Positions 51,895-60,982 of a stretch of DNA of 64,000 nucleotides are shown piece by piece; the stretch's first letter is position 1; every line of letters begins with the position of its first letter. The DNA is from Halorutilus salinus (GTDB lineage Archaea; Halobacteriota; Halobacteria; Halobacteriales; Halorutilaceae), in NCBI RefSeq assembly GCF_026242195.1, contig NZ_RKLV01000003.1, positions 62,001-126,000 of the forward strand, written 5' to 3'. Below the pieces are notes generated by a model. The model saw only the letters and a program-made list of their open reading frames with translations, was not told the origin of the DNA and searched no databases. Made by a program: the position numbers and the translations under genes.

Positions 51895-52273
51895 GCTCAC
51901 AGCCGTCGATATAAGCGGGAGGCACGAGCGCGACGGACGTTACCTCATGGTCTGTGCCGCCGTCGGTGTCGAGACGAAGGCTGACGCCGTCGATGCTGTC
52001 GGTGCGATGGAGTTCGACGTTCTCGATACCGAACGCGAACCACGTTTCGAGGTCGTCGTCGACACCGTCTCGCGCGCCGTCTCACGTCTCGACTCCGACG
52101 CCACCGTCGTCGCCGAGAAGGGCGAGTTCTACAACAAGCCCGACTGGATCGTCGAGGGCGCTCTCGGAACAGGGTTCAAGTACGTGGAAACCATAGGAGA
52201 ACGTAAGGCAGTAGGGGTTGCACACCACGCGGCGTACGCCGTACGCAACCTGCTGTTGAGACACGACATATGA
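51848..52273 (+). CDS. DUF2209-like RNase-H-fold protein
   Basis: From residue ~18 it reads LTAVDISGRHERDGRYLMVCAAVGVE, later VVAEKGEFYNKPDWIVEGALGTGFKYVETIGERKAVGVAHHAAYAVRNLLLRHDI. This agrees with the archaeal DUF2209 family as I recall it (an acidic AVDxSG start, RNase H-like). The only in-frame start before the conserved AVDISGRHE is ATG 51848, inside the KaiC-like gene; the next one (M of YLMVCAAV) would remove the core strand. An unrecognised start codon is therefore possible. It is coupled to hflX (four-base overlap). Confidence 0.72.
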   Translation: MSIWGTNPAAEGGVCRLTAVDISGRHERDGRYLMVCAAVGVETKADAVDAVGAMEFDVLDTEREPRFEVVVDTVSRAVSRLDSDATVVAEKGEFYNKPDWIVEGALGTGFKYVETIGERKAVGVAHHAAYAVRNLLLRHDI

Positions 52274-53559
52274 GAAACGATACCGCCGTACTCGTCAAAC
52301 GTGTTGATTCGGGCGAGGACGCGTCGCTCGACGAGATACGTGACCTCGCGCGCGCCGCAGGGTACGACATCGTCGGCGAGGTGACGCAGTCGCGCCAACA
52401 GGACTCGGCGTACGAGATAGGGCGCGGAAAGGTCGGGGAACTCCGCGCGCTCGTCGAACGCGTCGACGCCTCGAAGGTTGTATTCGACAACGAACTCGGA
52501 CCGTATCAGGTCTACAACCTCGGAAACGAGATAGGCGTCGAGGTCGACGACCGTTTCACGCTCATACTCGAAATCTTCGGCGACCGTGCAGGTAGCCGTA
52601 AGGCTCAGCTACAGGTCGAACTCGCCGAGCTAAAGTACGAACTCCCGCGCGCCGACGCAAAGGCGAACCTCGCAAACCGCGACGAACGCCCCGGCTTCAT
52701 GGGTCTGGGTGAGTACGACGAGAAGAGGAAGAGCGACATGGAGGATCGTATCTCACGTATACGCGACGAACTCGGCTCGTTGAGCGAACGTGACGAGGCG
52801 TGGCGGCGCGAGCGTCGGCGCTCCGGCTTCGAACTCGTCGCTCTCGCGGGCTACACGAACGCGGGTAAGTCTACGCTCATGCGGTCGCTCGCCGACGTTG
52901 ACGAAGCCTCCAACCATCCCGACATAGACGACACAGCCGAGTCGCGTAACGAGCTTTTCACGACTCTCGGTACGACGACACGTCGGATGGACGTACCGGG
53001 ACGGAACGTCCTTCTGAGCGACACCGTCGGCTTCATATCCGACCTTCCGCACTGGCTCGTACAGAGCTTCGAGTCGACGCTTGACGAGGTGTACCTCGCC
53101 GACCTCGTACTCCTCGTCGTCGACGCCTCCGACCCCGTTGAGGAGATGCGTGAGAAGCTCGTTACGTGCCACGATACGCTCTGGGAACGCGTCGAAGCGC
53201 CCGTGGTGACAGTCCTAAACAAGGCGGATCTTCTCGACGAAGACGAACTCGCCAAACGTGTCGAGGCTGTCAGGTACCTCGCACCCGACCCTGTCGTCGT
53301 GAGCGCCGTCGAGGGCGACAGCCTCGACGAACTTGTGGGACGCGTAAAGGACGAGCTACCCGACTGGGAACGCGAGACGGTCGAGCTACCGATGTCGGAC
53401 GACGGTATGAGCACAGTCTCGTGGCTCTACGACACCGCCGAGGTTCTCGACGTTGAGTACGGCGAACGTATACGCGTTGAGTTCAAGGCGCGTGACGAGA
53501 TAATCGCAAAGGCGCGTAACCGTTCTCCGCTCGAAACCGAGACGGTCGCCGCGCGGTGA
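52270..53559 (+). CDS. hflX: Ribosome-associated GTPase HflX
   Basis: 429 residues. The N-terminal HflX domain (EVTQSRQQDSAYEIGRGKVGELRALVERVDASKVVFDNELGPYQVYNLGNEI) and a helical linker (QLQVELAELKYELPR) are followed by a G domain. G1 is ALAGYTNAGKSTLM, G2/switch is FTTLGTTTRRM, G3 is LSDTVGFISDLPHWL, G4 is LNKADLLDE, and G5 is VVSAVEG. HflX splits stalled or stressed ribosomes. It is the last gene of the HTH-KaiC-DUF2209-hflX group. Confidence 0.95.
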   Translation: MRNDTAVLVKRVDSGEDASLDEIRDLARAAGYDIVGEVTQSRQQDSAYEIGRGKVGELRALVERVDASKVVFDNELGPYQVYNLGNEIGVEVDDRFTLILEIFGDRAGSRKAQLQVELAELKYELPRADAKANLANRDERPGFMGLGEYDEKRKSDMEDRISRIRDELGSLSERDEAWRRERRRSGFELVALAGYTNAGKSTLMRSLADVDEASNHPDIDDTAESRNELFTTLGTTTRRMDVPGRNVLLSDTVGFISDLPHWLVQSFESTLDEVYLADLVLLVVDASDPVEEMREKLVTCHDTLWERVEAPVVTVLNKADLLDEDELAKRVEAVRYLAPDPVVVSAVEGDSLDELVGRVKDELPDWERETVELPMSDDGMSTVSWLYDTAEVLDVEYGERIRVEFKARDEIIAKARNRSPLETETVAAR

Positions 53560-53611
53560 GACGCGCGCGGATAACGAAAGCCGTTTTGCGCTCCCCTGCG
53601 TACACTTCCCT

Positions 53612-54028
53612 GTGAGTCCCAACACGAGCAACGTTATGGGCGTCGCCCTGATCGTCTTCGGAGCCGCGCTCGCCGTCACAGCGGGGTCGTCGGGCGACAC
53701 GACGGCTGTCGTCCTCGGCTTCATCGGTGCCGTCGCCCTGTTCTACATGGGTATCGGTCTGTACTCGCGCGGGAACACCGACGAGGAGACGTTACACGAA
53801 ACCGAGGAGACGACCAAACGTTCGACGCTCCACCGCACCTCGTCGTACGTCGCAGGCGTCGCCGCGTTAGTGGCACTCGCGGGCTTCGTCTCCGCCACGG
53901 CGTCGGGCGAGTCGCTCGCCGTACGCGGCGTCTTCGGCGTCGTCTTCCTTTACACGCTCCCCGTCTCCGTACGTCTCTGGAGACGCTCCTCCGGCGACGA
54001 CCCATCCACCCCGGAGGAAGCCGCGTAA
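53612..54028 (+). CDS. Membrane protein, 138 aa, four TM, unknown
   Basis: GTG start. Two TM helices (VMGVALIVFGAALAVTAG; AVVLGFIGAVALFYMGIGLYS), a charged loop (DEETLHETEETTKRSTLH), then two more (SYVAGVAALVALAGFVSATA; VFGVVFLYTLPVSVRLW). No family recognised. It lies between hflX and mvaD, 52 and 31 bases from them. Confidence 0.68.
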   Translation: MSPNTSNVMGVALIVFGAALAVTAGSSGDTTAVVLGFIGAVALFYMGIGLYSRGNTDEETLHETEETTKRSTLHRTSSYVAGVAALVALAGFVSATASGESLAVRGVFGVVFLYTLPVSVRLWRRSSGDDPSTPEEAA

Positions 54029-54059
54029 GCTTATTGTCGCTACGGCGCACCTTAGGTCT

Positions 54060-55016
54060 ATGAAAGCGACCGCAGTTGCTCATCCGATACAGGGAGTCGT
54101 AAAGTACCACGGTCTCCGTGACGACGAACTCCGTATACCGTACCACGACTCCGTCTCCGTCTGCACCGCGCCTTCGCATACGCGTACGACGGTTGAGTTC
54201 GGCTACGAAGAAGACTCCTTCACGGTCGACGGCGAGGAACTCGTCGAAGGAGTCGAACGTGCGCAACGTATACTCGACAAGGTTCGTGAACAGACGGGCG
54301 TCTCGTCGGGTGCACGCGTCGTATCCGAGAACTCTTTTCCCTCAAACGTCGGTCTCGGCGCTTCTTCGTCCGGCTTCGCCGCGCTCGCGTACGCCGCTCT
54401 CGAAGCCACCGACGGCGACACGTCCGTCAGGAACGCGTCCGCCGTCGCACGTCGCGGCGCTACGAGCGCGGCGAGGAGCGTAGCAGGAGGCTTCGCGCGT
54501 CTCCACACGAGCGACAAGGACGACCGTTGCTACGCCGAACGCCTCGACGACGGCTTCGGTGACGAGCTACGGATCGTCGTAGGTCTCGTGCCCGAGCATA
54601 AACATACTGCCAAGGCGCACGAAGAAGCCGAGGCGTCGCATATGTTCGACGCACGTCTCGCGCACGTCCACGGCGCTCTCGCCGAGTCGGAGCGCGTAAT
54701 CGCCGACGGCGACTTCGAAGCCACCTTCTCTCTCGCCGAACGCGACTCTCTTTCGCTCCTCGCCACGACCATGACGGGACCCGCCAACTGGTTCTACTGG
54801 AAGCCCCAAACCGTCGCACTCCTCGAACTCGCCCGCGACCTACGTAACGACGGCGTACCCGTCTACTTCTCGACCGACACGGGGGCGACGGCGTACCTCA
54901 ACACTACGGTGGCGCACGCTGACCGTGTAGCCGAAGCCGTCGAATCGCTCGGTGTCGGATCGCATATCTGGGAGGTCGGCGGTTCTGCGCGTACCTCCGA
55001 GGAACCCCTCTTCTGA
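54060..55016 (+). CDS. mvaD: Mevalonate-pathway decarboxylase (phosphomevalonate/diphosphomevalonate decarboxylase)
   Basis: GHMP-superfamily enzyme of archaeal isoprenoid synthesis. The 318-residue product starts TAVAHPIQGVVKYHGLRDDELRIPYHDSVSVC. It carries the GHMP nucleotide loop in SFPSNVGLGASSSGFAALAYAAL and has NWFYWKPQTVALLELARDLRNDGVPVYFSTDTGATAYLNT near the C-terminus (catalytic Asp region D-T-G-A). Haloarchaea use this enzyme on mevalonate 5-phosphate as established for Haloferax. The stop overlaps the next gene by one base. Confidence 0.92.
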   Translation: MKATAVAHPIQGVVKYHGLRDDELRIPYHDSVSVCTAPSHTRTTVEFGYEEDSFTVDGEELVEGVERAQRILDKVREQTGVSSGARVVSENSFPSNVGLGASSSGFAALAYAALEATDGDTSVRNASAVARRGATSAARSVAGGFARLHTSDKDDRCYAERLDDGFGDELRIVVGLVPEHKHTAKAHEEAEASHMFDARLAHVHGALAESERVIADGDFEATFSLAERDSLSLLATTMTGPANWFYWKPQTVALLELARDLRNDGVPVYFSTDTGATAYLNTTVAHADRVAEAVESLGVGSHIWEVGGSARTSEEPLF

Positions 55017-56101
55017 TGAACCCCGACGAACTCCGCGTTTCGATGCCGTCCGCCGTCCGCGGTACCGCCTACCTCAACACGGGCGCTTCGGGTCCGTCGC
55101 CGCGTCCCGTACGTGACGCCATGGAAGAAGCGCTCGACGCCCACGCCGAGGCGCATCTCGACAGCCCGTACATGTACGAGTCACGTGTCGCGTCCGAGAC
55201 ACGCGACGCCGTCGCATCTTTCGTAGGCGCACCTCCCGAACGCGTCGCGCTCACGTCGAACACCACCAACGGAATCAACACAGTCGCCGACTGCTTCGAT
55301 CCCGATGGCGACGACACGGTCGTAACGACGGCGCTCGAACACCCCGCGGGCGTCCTGCCGTGGCAACGTCTCGCCGAGACACGCCGAACCAACGTCCGCA
55401 CCGTACCCGCGGCGACCGACGGTGACGGACTCGATCGGGACGCGTACAAGGACGCAGTCGACGGTGCGGCGCTCGTCTGTCTTAGCTCCGTCTCGTGGTA
55501 CGGCGTCTCAGTTCCTGTCGCCCAACTCGTTGACGTGGCACATGACACGGGCGCGTCGGTGGTTGTCGACGCCGCACAGTCGGTCGGCGTTGAGGACGTG
55601 GACGTTACCGACTGGGGGGCTGAGTACGTCGCCTTCCCGGCGCACAAATGGTTGCTCGGTTCTTGGGGCGCGGGGTTCCTGTACGTCGCATCCGACGCCC
55701 CGTCCGACGGACAGGAACGCGTCGGCTACAAGAGCACCGTCTCCCCCAACGACTCCCCGACTCTCCACGACGACGCACGTAGGTTCGAGGTATCGACGTC
55801 GTCTCCGTCCGTCCTCGCGGGTGCACGCGCCGGTGTCGAGACCGTACGTTCGGTCGGTCTGAAGACGGTCGAGAAACGCGTCTCGTCGCTCACCGACCGT
55901 CTTGAAGACCGTCTCGGCGACCGTCATCTTACGACGGGCTGTGGTCTCGTCCGTTTCTCCGACCCGACGCCCGAAGGGACAGCCGAACGTCTCAAGAACG
56001 AGGGTGTCGTGATACGTTCCCTACCCAACGGCGACCTACGCGCATCGCTCCACGTCTTTAACACGCCGGAGGACGTAGACCGTCTCGCCGAGGCTCTCTG
56101 A
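55016..56101 (+). CDS. Class V aminotransferase (cysteine desulfurase-like), PLP-dependent
   Basis: 361 residues of the aminotransferase class V fold. It has TAYLNTGASGPSPRPVRDAM, ALTSNTTNGINTVAD, VVVDAAQSVGVEDVDV (the Asp-Ala-Ala-Gln that contacts PLP) and YVAFPAHKWLLGSWGAGFLYV with the Schiff-base Lys. It lacks a clear cysteine-desulfurase loop with Cys near the C-terminus, so it may be an isopenicillin-epimerase-like or selenocysteine-lyase-like enzyme. Its start is fused to the mvaD stop and its stop to the NRDE start, so it is co-translated with both. Confidence 0.88.
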   Translation: MNPDELRVSMPSAVRGTAYLNTGASGPSPRPVRDAMEEALDAHAEAHLDSPYMYESRVASETRDAVASFVGAPPERVALTSNTTNGINTVADCFDPDGDDTVVTTALEHPAGVLPWQRLAETRRTNVRTVPAATDGDGLDRDAYKDAVDGAALVCLSSVSWYGVSVPVAQLVDVAHDTGASVVVDAAQSVGVEDVDVTDWGAEYVAFPAHKWLLGSWGAGFLYVASDAPSDGQERVGYKSTVSPNDSPTLHDDARRFEVSTSSPSVLAGARAGVETVRSVGLKTVEKRVSSLTDRLEDRLGDRHLTTGCGLVRFSDPTPEGTAERLKNEGVVIRSLPNGDLRASLHVFNTPEDVDRLAEAL

Positions 56102-56823
56102 TGTGTACGGTCGTCTTTGCGTACGGTGTCTTCGACGGTGTCGCCGTCGCGTCGAACCGCGACGAGTCGTACGGACGCTCCTACTCGCTACCCGGACGCC
56201 GCCAAAACGCCGACGGGTGGAGCTTCGCACCCCGCGACGAACGCGCCGGCGGAACGTGGATAGGCTTCAACGGCGAAGGCGTCTTCGTCACACTGTCCAA
56301 CCTTCCTGTCGAGAGGGACGACGCACGGTCACGCGGCTCGCTCGTCGACGAACTCCTGCGCGCGCCCTCGGTCGAAAAGGCTCAGCGCGTCCTCCGTAAC
56401 TCGTACGACCGGTACACGTACGAGGGCTTCAACGTCGTAGTCGCGTCGTCGGACGACTGCTTCGTCGGCGTCAACGACAGCGGTCTCCGCACGGTCGAAC
56501 CCGACGGTGGAGTACACGTCGTCACCAACTCACCGTTCGACGATCCCGACGAGAAGGCGCGCCGCGTTGCGGAAGCAGTCGACGACCCGCGTCGGTACCA
56601 CACACCGATCGACTGGCTCGACTCCGTACGTCCCGTCCTCGCCGACCACGACCTCGGCGTCTGTGTCCACGGCGACGGACGCGGTACGACATCCTCCAAC
56701 CTCGTCTACACAGCGCCCCAAGCCGACGGGTCGTACTGGCTCTTCGCCGACGGCGCACCGTGTGGGACGACGTACAGACGCGTATTCCCCGACCGGGGAA
56801 AGAGTTTTAACCTCCGGCGTTGA
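56101..56823 (+). CDS. NRDE/TANGO2-family protein
   Basis: 240 residues. Begins MCTVVFAY, where Cys2 after Met processing is the presumed N-terminal nucleophile, followed by ASNRDESYGR (the namesake N-R-D-E). Then come DERAGGTWIGFNGEGVFVTLSN, YEGFNVVVASSDDCFVGVND and VHVVTNSPFDDP, all TANGO2/NRDE features. The biochemical role is not settled; the eukaryotic homologue is implicated in lipid or heme handling. It starts on the stop of the preceding gene. Confidence 0.9.
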   Translation: MCTVVFAYGVFDGVAVASNRDESYGRSYSLPGRRQNADGWSFAPRDERAGGTWIGFNGEGVFVTLSNLPVERDDARSRGSLVDELLRAPSVEKAQRVLRNSYDRYTYEGFNVVVASSDDCFVGVNDSGLRTVEPDGGVHVVTNSPFDDPDEKARRVAEAVDDPRRYHTPIDWLDSVRPVLADHDLGVCVHGDGRGTTSSNLVYTAPQADGSYWLFADGAPCGTTYRRVFPDRGKSFNLRR

Positions 56824-56834
56824 TTACCATGTGA

Positions 56835-57158
56835 ATGGTTACCAAGCCATACGTCAGCCACGGACGCGCGCCTCTCGAAGGGCGCGCACGTCTCGTTTTC
56901 GAACGCCTCGGCTACTCGGTAACGTACGACGGCGAAGCACTACGCGCCGAGCGCGACGGTAAGACGGTACGTGTCTACACCGTACAGGACGGCGAACCGC
57001 CGCGTCCGAACGGCGCGGACGCCGACAAGTACTGCCTCGTAACACGCGCCGAACGCGCGCCGTCGCTCAAACGCGACGCCGAGAGCCGTCTACCCTCCGA
57101 CTCCGACTGGGCTGTTATAGGCGTCGAGACGGATGACGACGGCTACTTCGTCGCCTGA
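56835..57158 (+). CDS. Small conserved haloarchaeal protein, DUF7116-like
   Basis: 107 residues: ARLVFERLGYSVTYDGEALRAERDGKTVRVYTVQ, then YCLVTRAERAPSLKRDAESRLPSDSDWAVIGVETDDDGYFVA. It is an alpha-beta layout without catalytic motif; the opening resembles what I recall as DUF7116. It follows the NRDE gene by 11 bases and overlaps the convergent DUF7108-like stop. Confidence 0.65.
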   Translation: MVTKPYVSHGRAPLEGRARLVFERLGYSVTYDGEALRAERDGKTVRVYTVQDGEPPRPNGADADKYCLVTRAERAPSLKRDAESRLPSDSDWAVIGVETDDDGYFVA

Positions 57159-57679
57159 ACGAGGTCGTCGCGTCCCGCCTCGCGTAGAAGGGCGCGTAGT
57201 GAACCCTCGACGCGCTCCTCCGCCTCCTCGTCCGCCCAGACGTTTCTGACGTAGTAGTCGTTCAGGAAGCTGTCGACGTGTTTCTCGCGTGCTTTCTCGA
57301 CCGCAACCGCGTGGTGGTTCTCGCAGAACTCGACGAAAGCGCGTGCGTTGAACATCTCCGTCTCGTCGGCGTCCTCTGCGAAGTCTTCAAGCAAGTCCTC
57401 GTTCCTCCGCCGTGCATCGTCGAAACCCCCGCCGTCAAGCGGAACCTCGTACGCCTCGTCGGCGTCGAAAGCCTCCATGTCGACCACACCGTCCTCGTCG
57501 AGCCAGTCGTCGGGGTGGAGGACAAGCGTGCCGTCGTCGCGTACGCGCGCCTCGTATCCCTTCTCGCCCGCGACCTCGTCACGTCTCTCGCGCGCCTCGT
57601 TGTCGCCCGAAACCCCGATACGGCTTAGACGCGCCACCTCATCGACCCAGTCGGGGTGTCGGTCGCCGTCGTCCGTCAT
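57143..57679 (-). CDS. DUF7108-like (rnhA-associated) protein
   Basis: 178 residues, acidic: LSRIGVSGDNEARERRDEVAGEKGYEARVRDDGTLVLHPDDWLDEDG, FNARAFVEFCENHHAVAVEKAREKHVDSFLNDYYVRNVWADEEAEERVEGSLRALL. I recall this family next to rnhA in haloarchaea, and here it follows rnhA with a four-base overlap. The C-terminal helical block (cf. core-binding domain of tyrosine recombinases: H-x-x-x-F-L-x-x-Y) is notable, but no catalytic domain follows. Confidence 0.75.
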   Translation of the reverse strand: MTDDGDRHPDWVDEVARLSRIGVSGDNEARERRDEVAGEKGYEARVRDDGTLVLHPDDWLDEDGVVDMEAFDADEAYEVPLDGGGFDDARRRNEDLLEDFAEDADETEMFNARAFVEFCENHHAVAVEKAREKHVDSFLNDYYVRNVWADEEAEERVEGSLRALLREAGRDDLVQATK

Positions 57680-58257
57680 TCCTCACCCTCGTCCAACGCG
57701 ACATTCGCCGCCTCGTCCGCCCCCTCGTTCGCCCCGCGCCCGACATGACGTATACCGAAGCCATCGAAGCCCTCCGCCGTCCGGACGACCTCGTCGTGCA
57801 GAGGCTTCAGGTTTTCCGCCTTACACCGCCAGTCGCCGCGCACCTGATTGACGACGAGTTCTGAGTCACCGACCGCCTCTACTTCGGTGTATCCGAGTTC
57901 GCGCGCTTCGACGAGTCCATGAAGAAGTGCGACGTACTCAGCCTCGTTGTTGGTCGCCTCGCCGATCACCTCGCCGTCGCGTTTCACCACCCCGCTCTCG
58001 TCACGGAGAACGTACCCTACGCCGGATCTTCCGGGGTTTCCGCGCGAAGCGCCGTCGAACTCGACAGTCACCGCGCCGCCGCCGTCGGTCAGAAGAGGGA
58101 CGAGACGTTCGGTGTTACCCGCCATAGACAAGCCGCCGTCATCGTAGACAACAACGCTCCCGCCGAGGTGCGCGCGCCATCCGTCGGTGTGCGTCTCGAA
58201 CTCCGCGCCCGCGCGTTCGAGAACCCGGCGCGCACCGTTCTCTGTCTTCTTCCGCAT
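57676..58257 (-). CDS. rnhA: Ribonuclease HI
   Basis: Degrades RNA in RNA:DNA hybrids. The 193-residue product has an N-terminal ~65-residue extension (haloarchaeal type), then the catalytic core. Core features are [20 protein letters not shown] (first Asp), [16 protein letters not shown] (Glu), [15 protein letters not shown] (Asp) and [15 protein letters not shown] (His/Asp region). The four acidic residues are present. It is divergent from tfb. Confidence 0.94.
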   Translation of the reverse strand: MRKKTENGARRVLERAGAEFETHTDGWRAHLGGSVVVYDDGGLSMAGNTERLVPLLTDGGGAVTVEFDGASRGNPGRSGVGYVLRDESGVVKRDGEVIGEATNNEAEYVALLHGLVEARELGYTEVEAVGDSELVVNQVRGDWRCKAENLKPLHDEVVRTAEGFDGFGIRHVGRGANEGADEAANVALDEGEE

Positions 58258-58321
58258 ACCTCCGTGTACGCGCCCTTTCTTCTACTTCTTTACGAAGATT
58301 CCTCCGTCGCACATCCCAGAG

Positions 58322-58352
58322 TTTAAATGGAGAAGTACGCTCTGTATATATG
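58322..58352 (+). promoter_or_regulatory. AT-rich core promoter of the TFB gene
   Basis: gtttaaatgg (58321-58330) is a good archaeal TATA box preceded by purine-rich BRE-like cccagag. A second AT run, tgtatatatgg (58343-58353), lies just before the ATG at 58361. The first gives a transcript beginning around 58350, i.e. a very short leader. Confidence 0.5.
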
Positions 58353-58360
58353 GTTATCGT

Positions 58361-59338
58361 ATGTCTAACTCAACCCGACAGAGGACGGAGGAAGTCGAAG
58401 CCGAATCCGTCGAACAGGAGGAAGCTGAAGGCGAGGATGTTGAAGCCCGGCAGTGCCCCGAATGCGGCTCCGACGAACTCATGTCTGATTCGGAGCGCGC
58501 CGAGGTCGTCTGTGGCGACTGTGGACTCGTCATAGAGGAGGACAAGATAGATCCGGGTCCCGAATGGCGTGCCTTCGACCACTCCGAGAACCAAGAGAAG
58601 TCACGTGTGGGTGCGCCGACGACAAAGACGATGCACGACAAGGGTCTGACGACGACCATAGACTGGAAGAACAAGGACGCTTACGGGCGGTCTATCTCGT
58701 CGGAGAAACGGAGCCAGATGCACCGTCTGAGGAAGTGGCAGGAACGTATACGTACGAAGGACGCGAGCGAACGTAACCTACAGTTCGCGCTTTCGGAGAT
58801 CGACAGGATGGCGTCCGCCCTCGGCGTTCCGCGCTCCGTACGTGAGGTCGCCTCCGTCATCTACAGGCAGACGCTCAAGGAGGATCTGATACGCGGACGT
58901 TCGATCGAGGGCGTCGCCACCTCGGCGCTGTACGCCGCGTGCCGTAAGGAGGGCATACCGCGTTCGCTCGAAGAGATCTCGGAGGTCTCGCGCGTCGACC
59001 GCAAGGAGATCGGGCGCACCTACCGTTACATATCGCAGGAACTCGGCTTGGAGATGGAGCCTGTCGACCCCAAGAAGTACGTACCGCGTTTCTGCTCCGA
59101 ACTCGGTCTTCCCGAAGAGGTTCAGTCGAAGGCGAGCGAGATTATCGACACGACCTCCGAGAAAGGTCTTCTAAGCGGCAAGTCGCCGACGGGCTTCGCC
59201 GCCGCGGCGATCTATGCGGCGTCGCTCCTGTGTAACCAGAAGAGGACTCAGAGGGAGGTTGCTGAGGTTGCGAACGTCACCGAGGTCACTATACGCAACC
59301 GGTATCAGGAGCAGATGGAAGTTATGGGACTTCAGTAG
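58361..59338 (+). CDS. tfb: Transcription initiation factor IIB (TFB)
   Basis: Bridges TBP-promoter and RNA polymerase. 325 residues from [11 protein letters not shown]. An acidic N-terminus is followed by a zinc ribbon ([43 protein letters not shown]), the B-reader/linker region ([29 protein letters not shown]) and two cyclin folds (~130-220, ~225-320). The second has an HTH for BRE binding ([20 protein letters not shown]). Frames extending upstream are non-homologous. Archaeal halophiles usually have several TFBs; this one has a full reader region. Confidence 0.96.
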   Translation: MSNSTRQRTEEVEAESVEQEEAEGEDVEARQCPECGSDELMSDSERAEVVCGDCGLVIEEDKIDPGPEWRAFDHSENQEKSRVGAPTTKTMHDKGLTTTIDWKNKDAYGRSISSEKRSQMHRLRKWQERIRTKDASERNLQFALSEIDRMASALGVPRSVREVASVIYRQTLKEDLIRGRSIEGVATSALYAACRKEGIPRSLEEISEVSRVDRKEIGRTYRYISQELGLEMEPVDPKKYVPRFCSELGLPEEVQSKASEIIDTTSEKGLLSGKSPTGFAAAAIYAASLLCNQKRTQREVAEVANVTEVTIRNRYQEQMEVMGLQ

Positions 59339-59383
59339 GCGCAGGCGCACAAAGAATTTGGGCGGCGGAACTGTTCCTTCGGT

Positions 59384-60217
59384 ATGCTCAGACGCGGCTT
59401 TCTCGCCTCCGCCGGCGTCGTCTCGACGGGCTGTCTCAGTCAGTTCGGCTTCGGCTCCGGACGCGCCCTACAGCTTAGACGCGTTAACCCCGTCGAACAG
59501 TACGCGGCTTCGACCGGCGAACTCGACGCAAGGGAGCGCGACGCCGTCGAAGCGACCGTCGACGGAGGTAGCTATACCGTCTACGGTGCCGACCCGCGAC
59601 CGCCTTTCCACGAGGTTCGGTACGTCGAACACGACGGTGTTTACTACAGTGTCGAGACGGACGAAACGGAGACACGTACCATGAACAGAGACATCCTACG
59701 CGCCGAACGCGTCAACGGCACACCGACGGAGGACGCCGTCGAACCCGACGCGTACGGCGACGACCGCGGTACTGTGGTACGCGCGTACCGGCGTGCGGCG
59801 TATCCGGAACCCGACTCGCCGGTACCCGACTTCGTTCCCGTGCGTTCGCCTCCGAACGAGACTGAGCTACTCCCCGAACCCGAACACAGGTACGTGGTTG
59901 TCGGTGACTCCGTCGTCTACCGTCTCTCGGCTGAGGAGCGCCAACTTGAGGAAAGAGGATTCGACGTGACGACCGAGCGTGTTGCCGATAACGACGCCCA
60001 ACTTCGGCGGCGCATCGATGAAGAAAAAGCCGTCGCCATCGACGCCGACTAACTTCCCGACGAACAGCGGCGTGTCCTCGACGCCGCCGAAACGGGTTCG
60101 TACACCGAGCCGTCAGGCGGATCGGACGCTCTCGATGCCGTACTGGAACGGATAGACGGCGGCGACCTGATACGGTACCGCGGTGACTACTACGACCCGA
60201 ACGTCGCGGGACCCTGA
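59384..60217 (+). pseudogene. Tat-type lipoprotein gene with an in-frame TAA stop at 60050-60052
   Basis: The N-terminus MLRRGFLASAGVVSTGC combines a twin-arginine motif and a lipobox (S-T-G-C), so the product is a Tat-exported lipoprotein. Two similar modules follow, starting LDARERDAVEATVDGGSYTVYG...VRYVEHDGVYYSVETDE. The frame stops at TAA 60050 (222 residues), but the same frame continues 54 codons to TGA 60215. That part, LPDEQRRVLDAAETGSYTE...ERIDGGDLIRYRGDYYD, clearly repeats the module. It is therefore a nonsense mutation, a sequencing error or a recoded stop. Function unknown. Confidence 0.72.
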
Positions 60218-60253
60218 GGCAAGACTTATTCGTTGTAGGGACGGTTTTCGGAT

Positions 60254-60982
60254 ATGGCAGAGATACGTGTCTTCGTCTTCTTTTCGGGCGGCGCGAGCGG
60301 CTTCCGTTATCTCGCCGACGACGACCCGTTGTATGGCGAAGCCTACGAGGTCGTGGGCGGCTTTACAGACTCGCCCGACGCGCCGGGTGTCGACGTTCTC
60401 CGCGAACGCGGCGTGCCCGCCGAGACGAACGACCTCGAAGCCTTCTACGCCGAACGCGGCGCGCCGACGACCGACCTCGACGTACGCGAGGAGTTCGACG
60501 CGGAGACGCGCGAACTCGTCGAGCCTTACGAACCCGACGTTGTCGTCCTTTCGGGCTACATGCGTATACTCACCGCGCCCGTCGTCTCTGCGTTCCCGAT
60601 CGTCAACGTCCACCCCGCCGACCTGCGCGTCGAGGACGACGGCGAACGCGTCTACACGGGCTTCGACGCCGTGCGCGACGCCGTACTCGCCGGAGAGGAG
60701 GAGACACGGTCGTCCGTCCATCTCGTCACCGAGGACGTGGACGACGGCTCCTTGCTCGTTGTCTCGCGCCCGTTTCCCGTCGAACGCGGTATGGTCGAGA
60801 CGTTACGCAAACGCGACGGTGAGGCGCTCGACGGCTACCTTGACGCGCATCAGGAGTGGATGAAGTGGGACGGCGACGGTCCCGCGCTCGCAAAGGTGCT
60901 CGAACTCGTCGCCGACGGACGCGTCGACTTAGAGACGGGCGAGGTCGACGGAGAGGACGCGCCTTTCGTGATGTCGCGTTAG
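60254..60982 (+). CDS. PurN-like formyltransferase (phosphoribosylglycinamide formyltransferase family)
   Basis: 242 residues of the formyl_trans_N fold: VFVFFSGGASGFRYLAD (GAR-binding loop, usually S-G-x-G-S/T-N), PDVVVLSGYMRILTAPVVSAFPIVNVHPADL with the catalytic Asn-x-His (V-N-V-H-P), and RSSVHLVTEDVDDGSLLVVSRPFPVE with the conserved D-x-G. The substrate loop and the inserted helices differ from canonical PurN. It might serve purine synthesis or formylate another amine. The window has purK and purE at 16-18 kb. Confidence 0.78.
   Translation: MAEIRVFVFFSGGASGFRYLADDDPLYGEAYEVVGGFTDSPDAPGVDVLRERGVPAETNDLEAFYAERGAPTTDLDVREEFDAETRELVEPYEPDVVVLSGYMRILTAPVVSAFPIVNVHPADLRVEDDGERVYTGFDAVRDAVLAGEEETRSSVHLVTEDVDDGSLLVVSRPFPVERGMVETLRKRDGEALDGYLDAHQEWMKWDGDGPALAKVLELVADGRVDLETGEVDGEDAPFVMSR

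Noticed and set aside
58187-58360. N-terminal extension of TFB
   Set aside because: It overlaps the divergent rnhA gene and the TATA box; TFB begins at MSNSTRQ.
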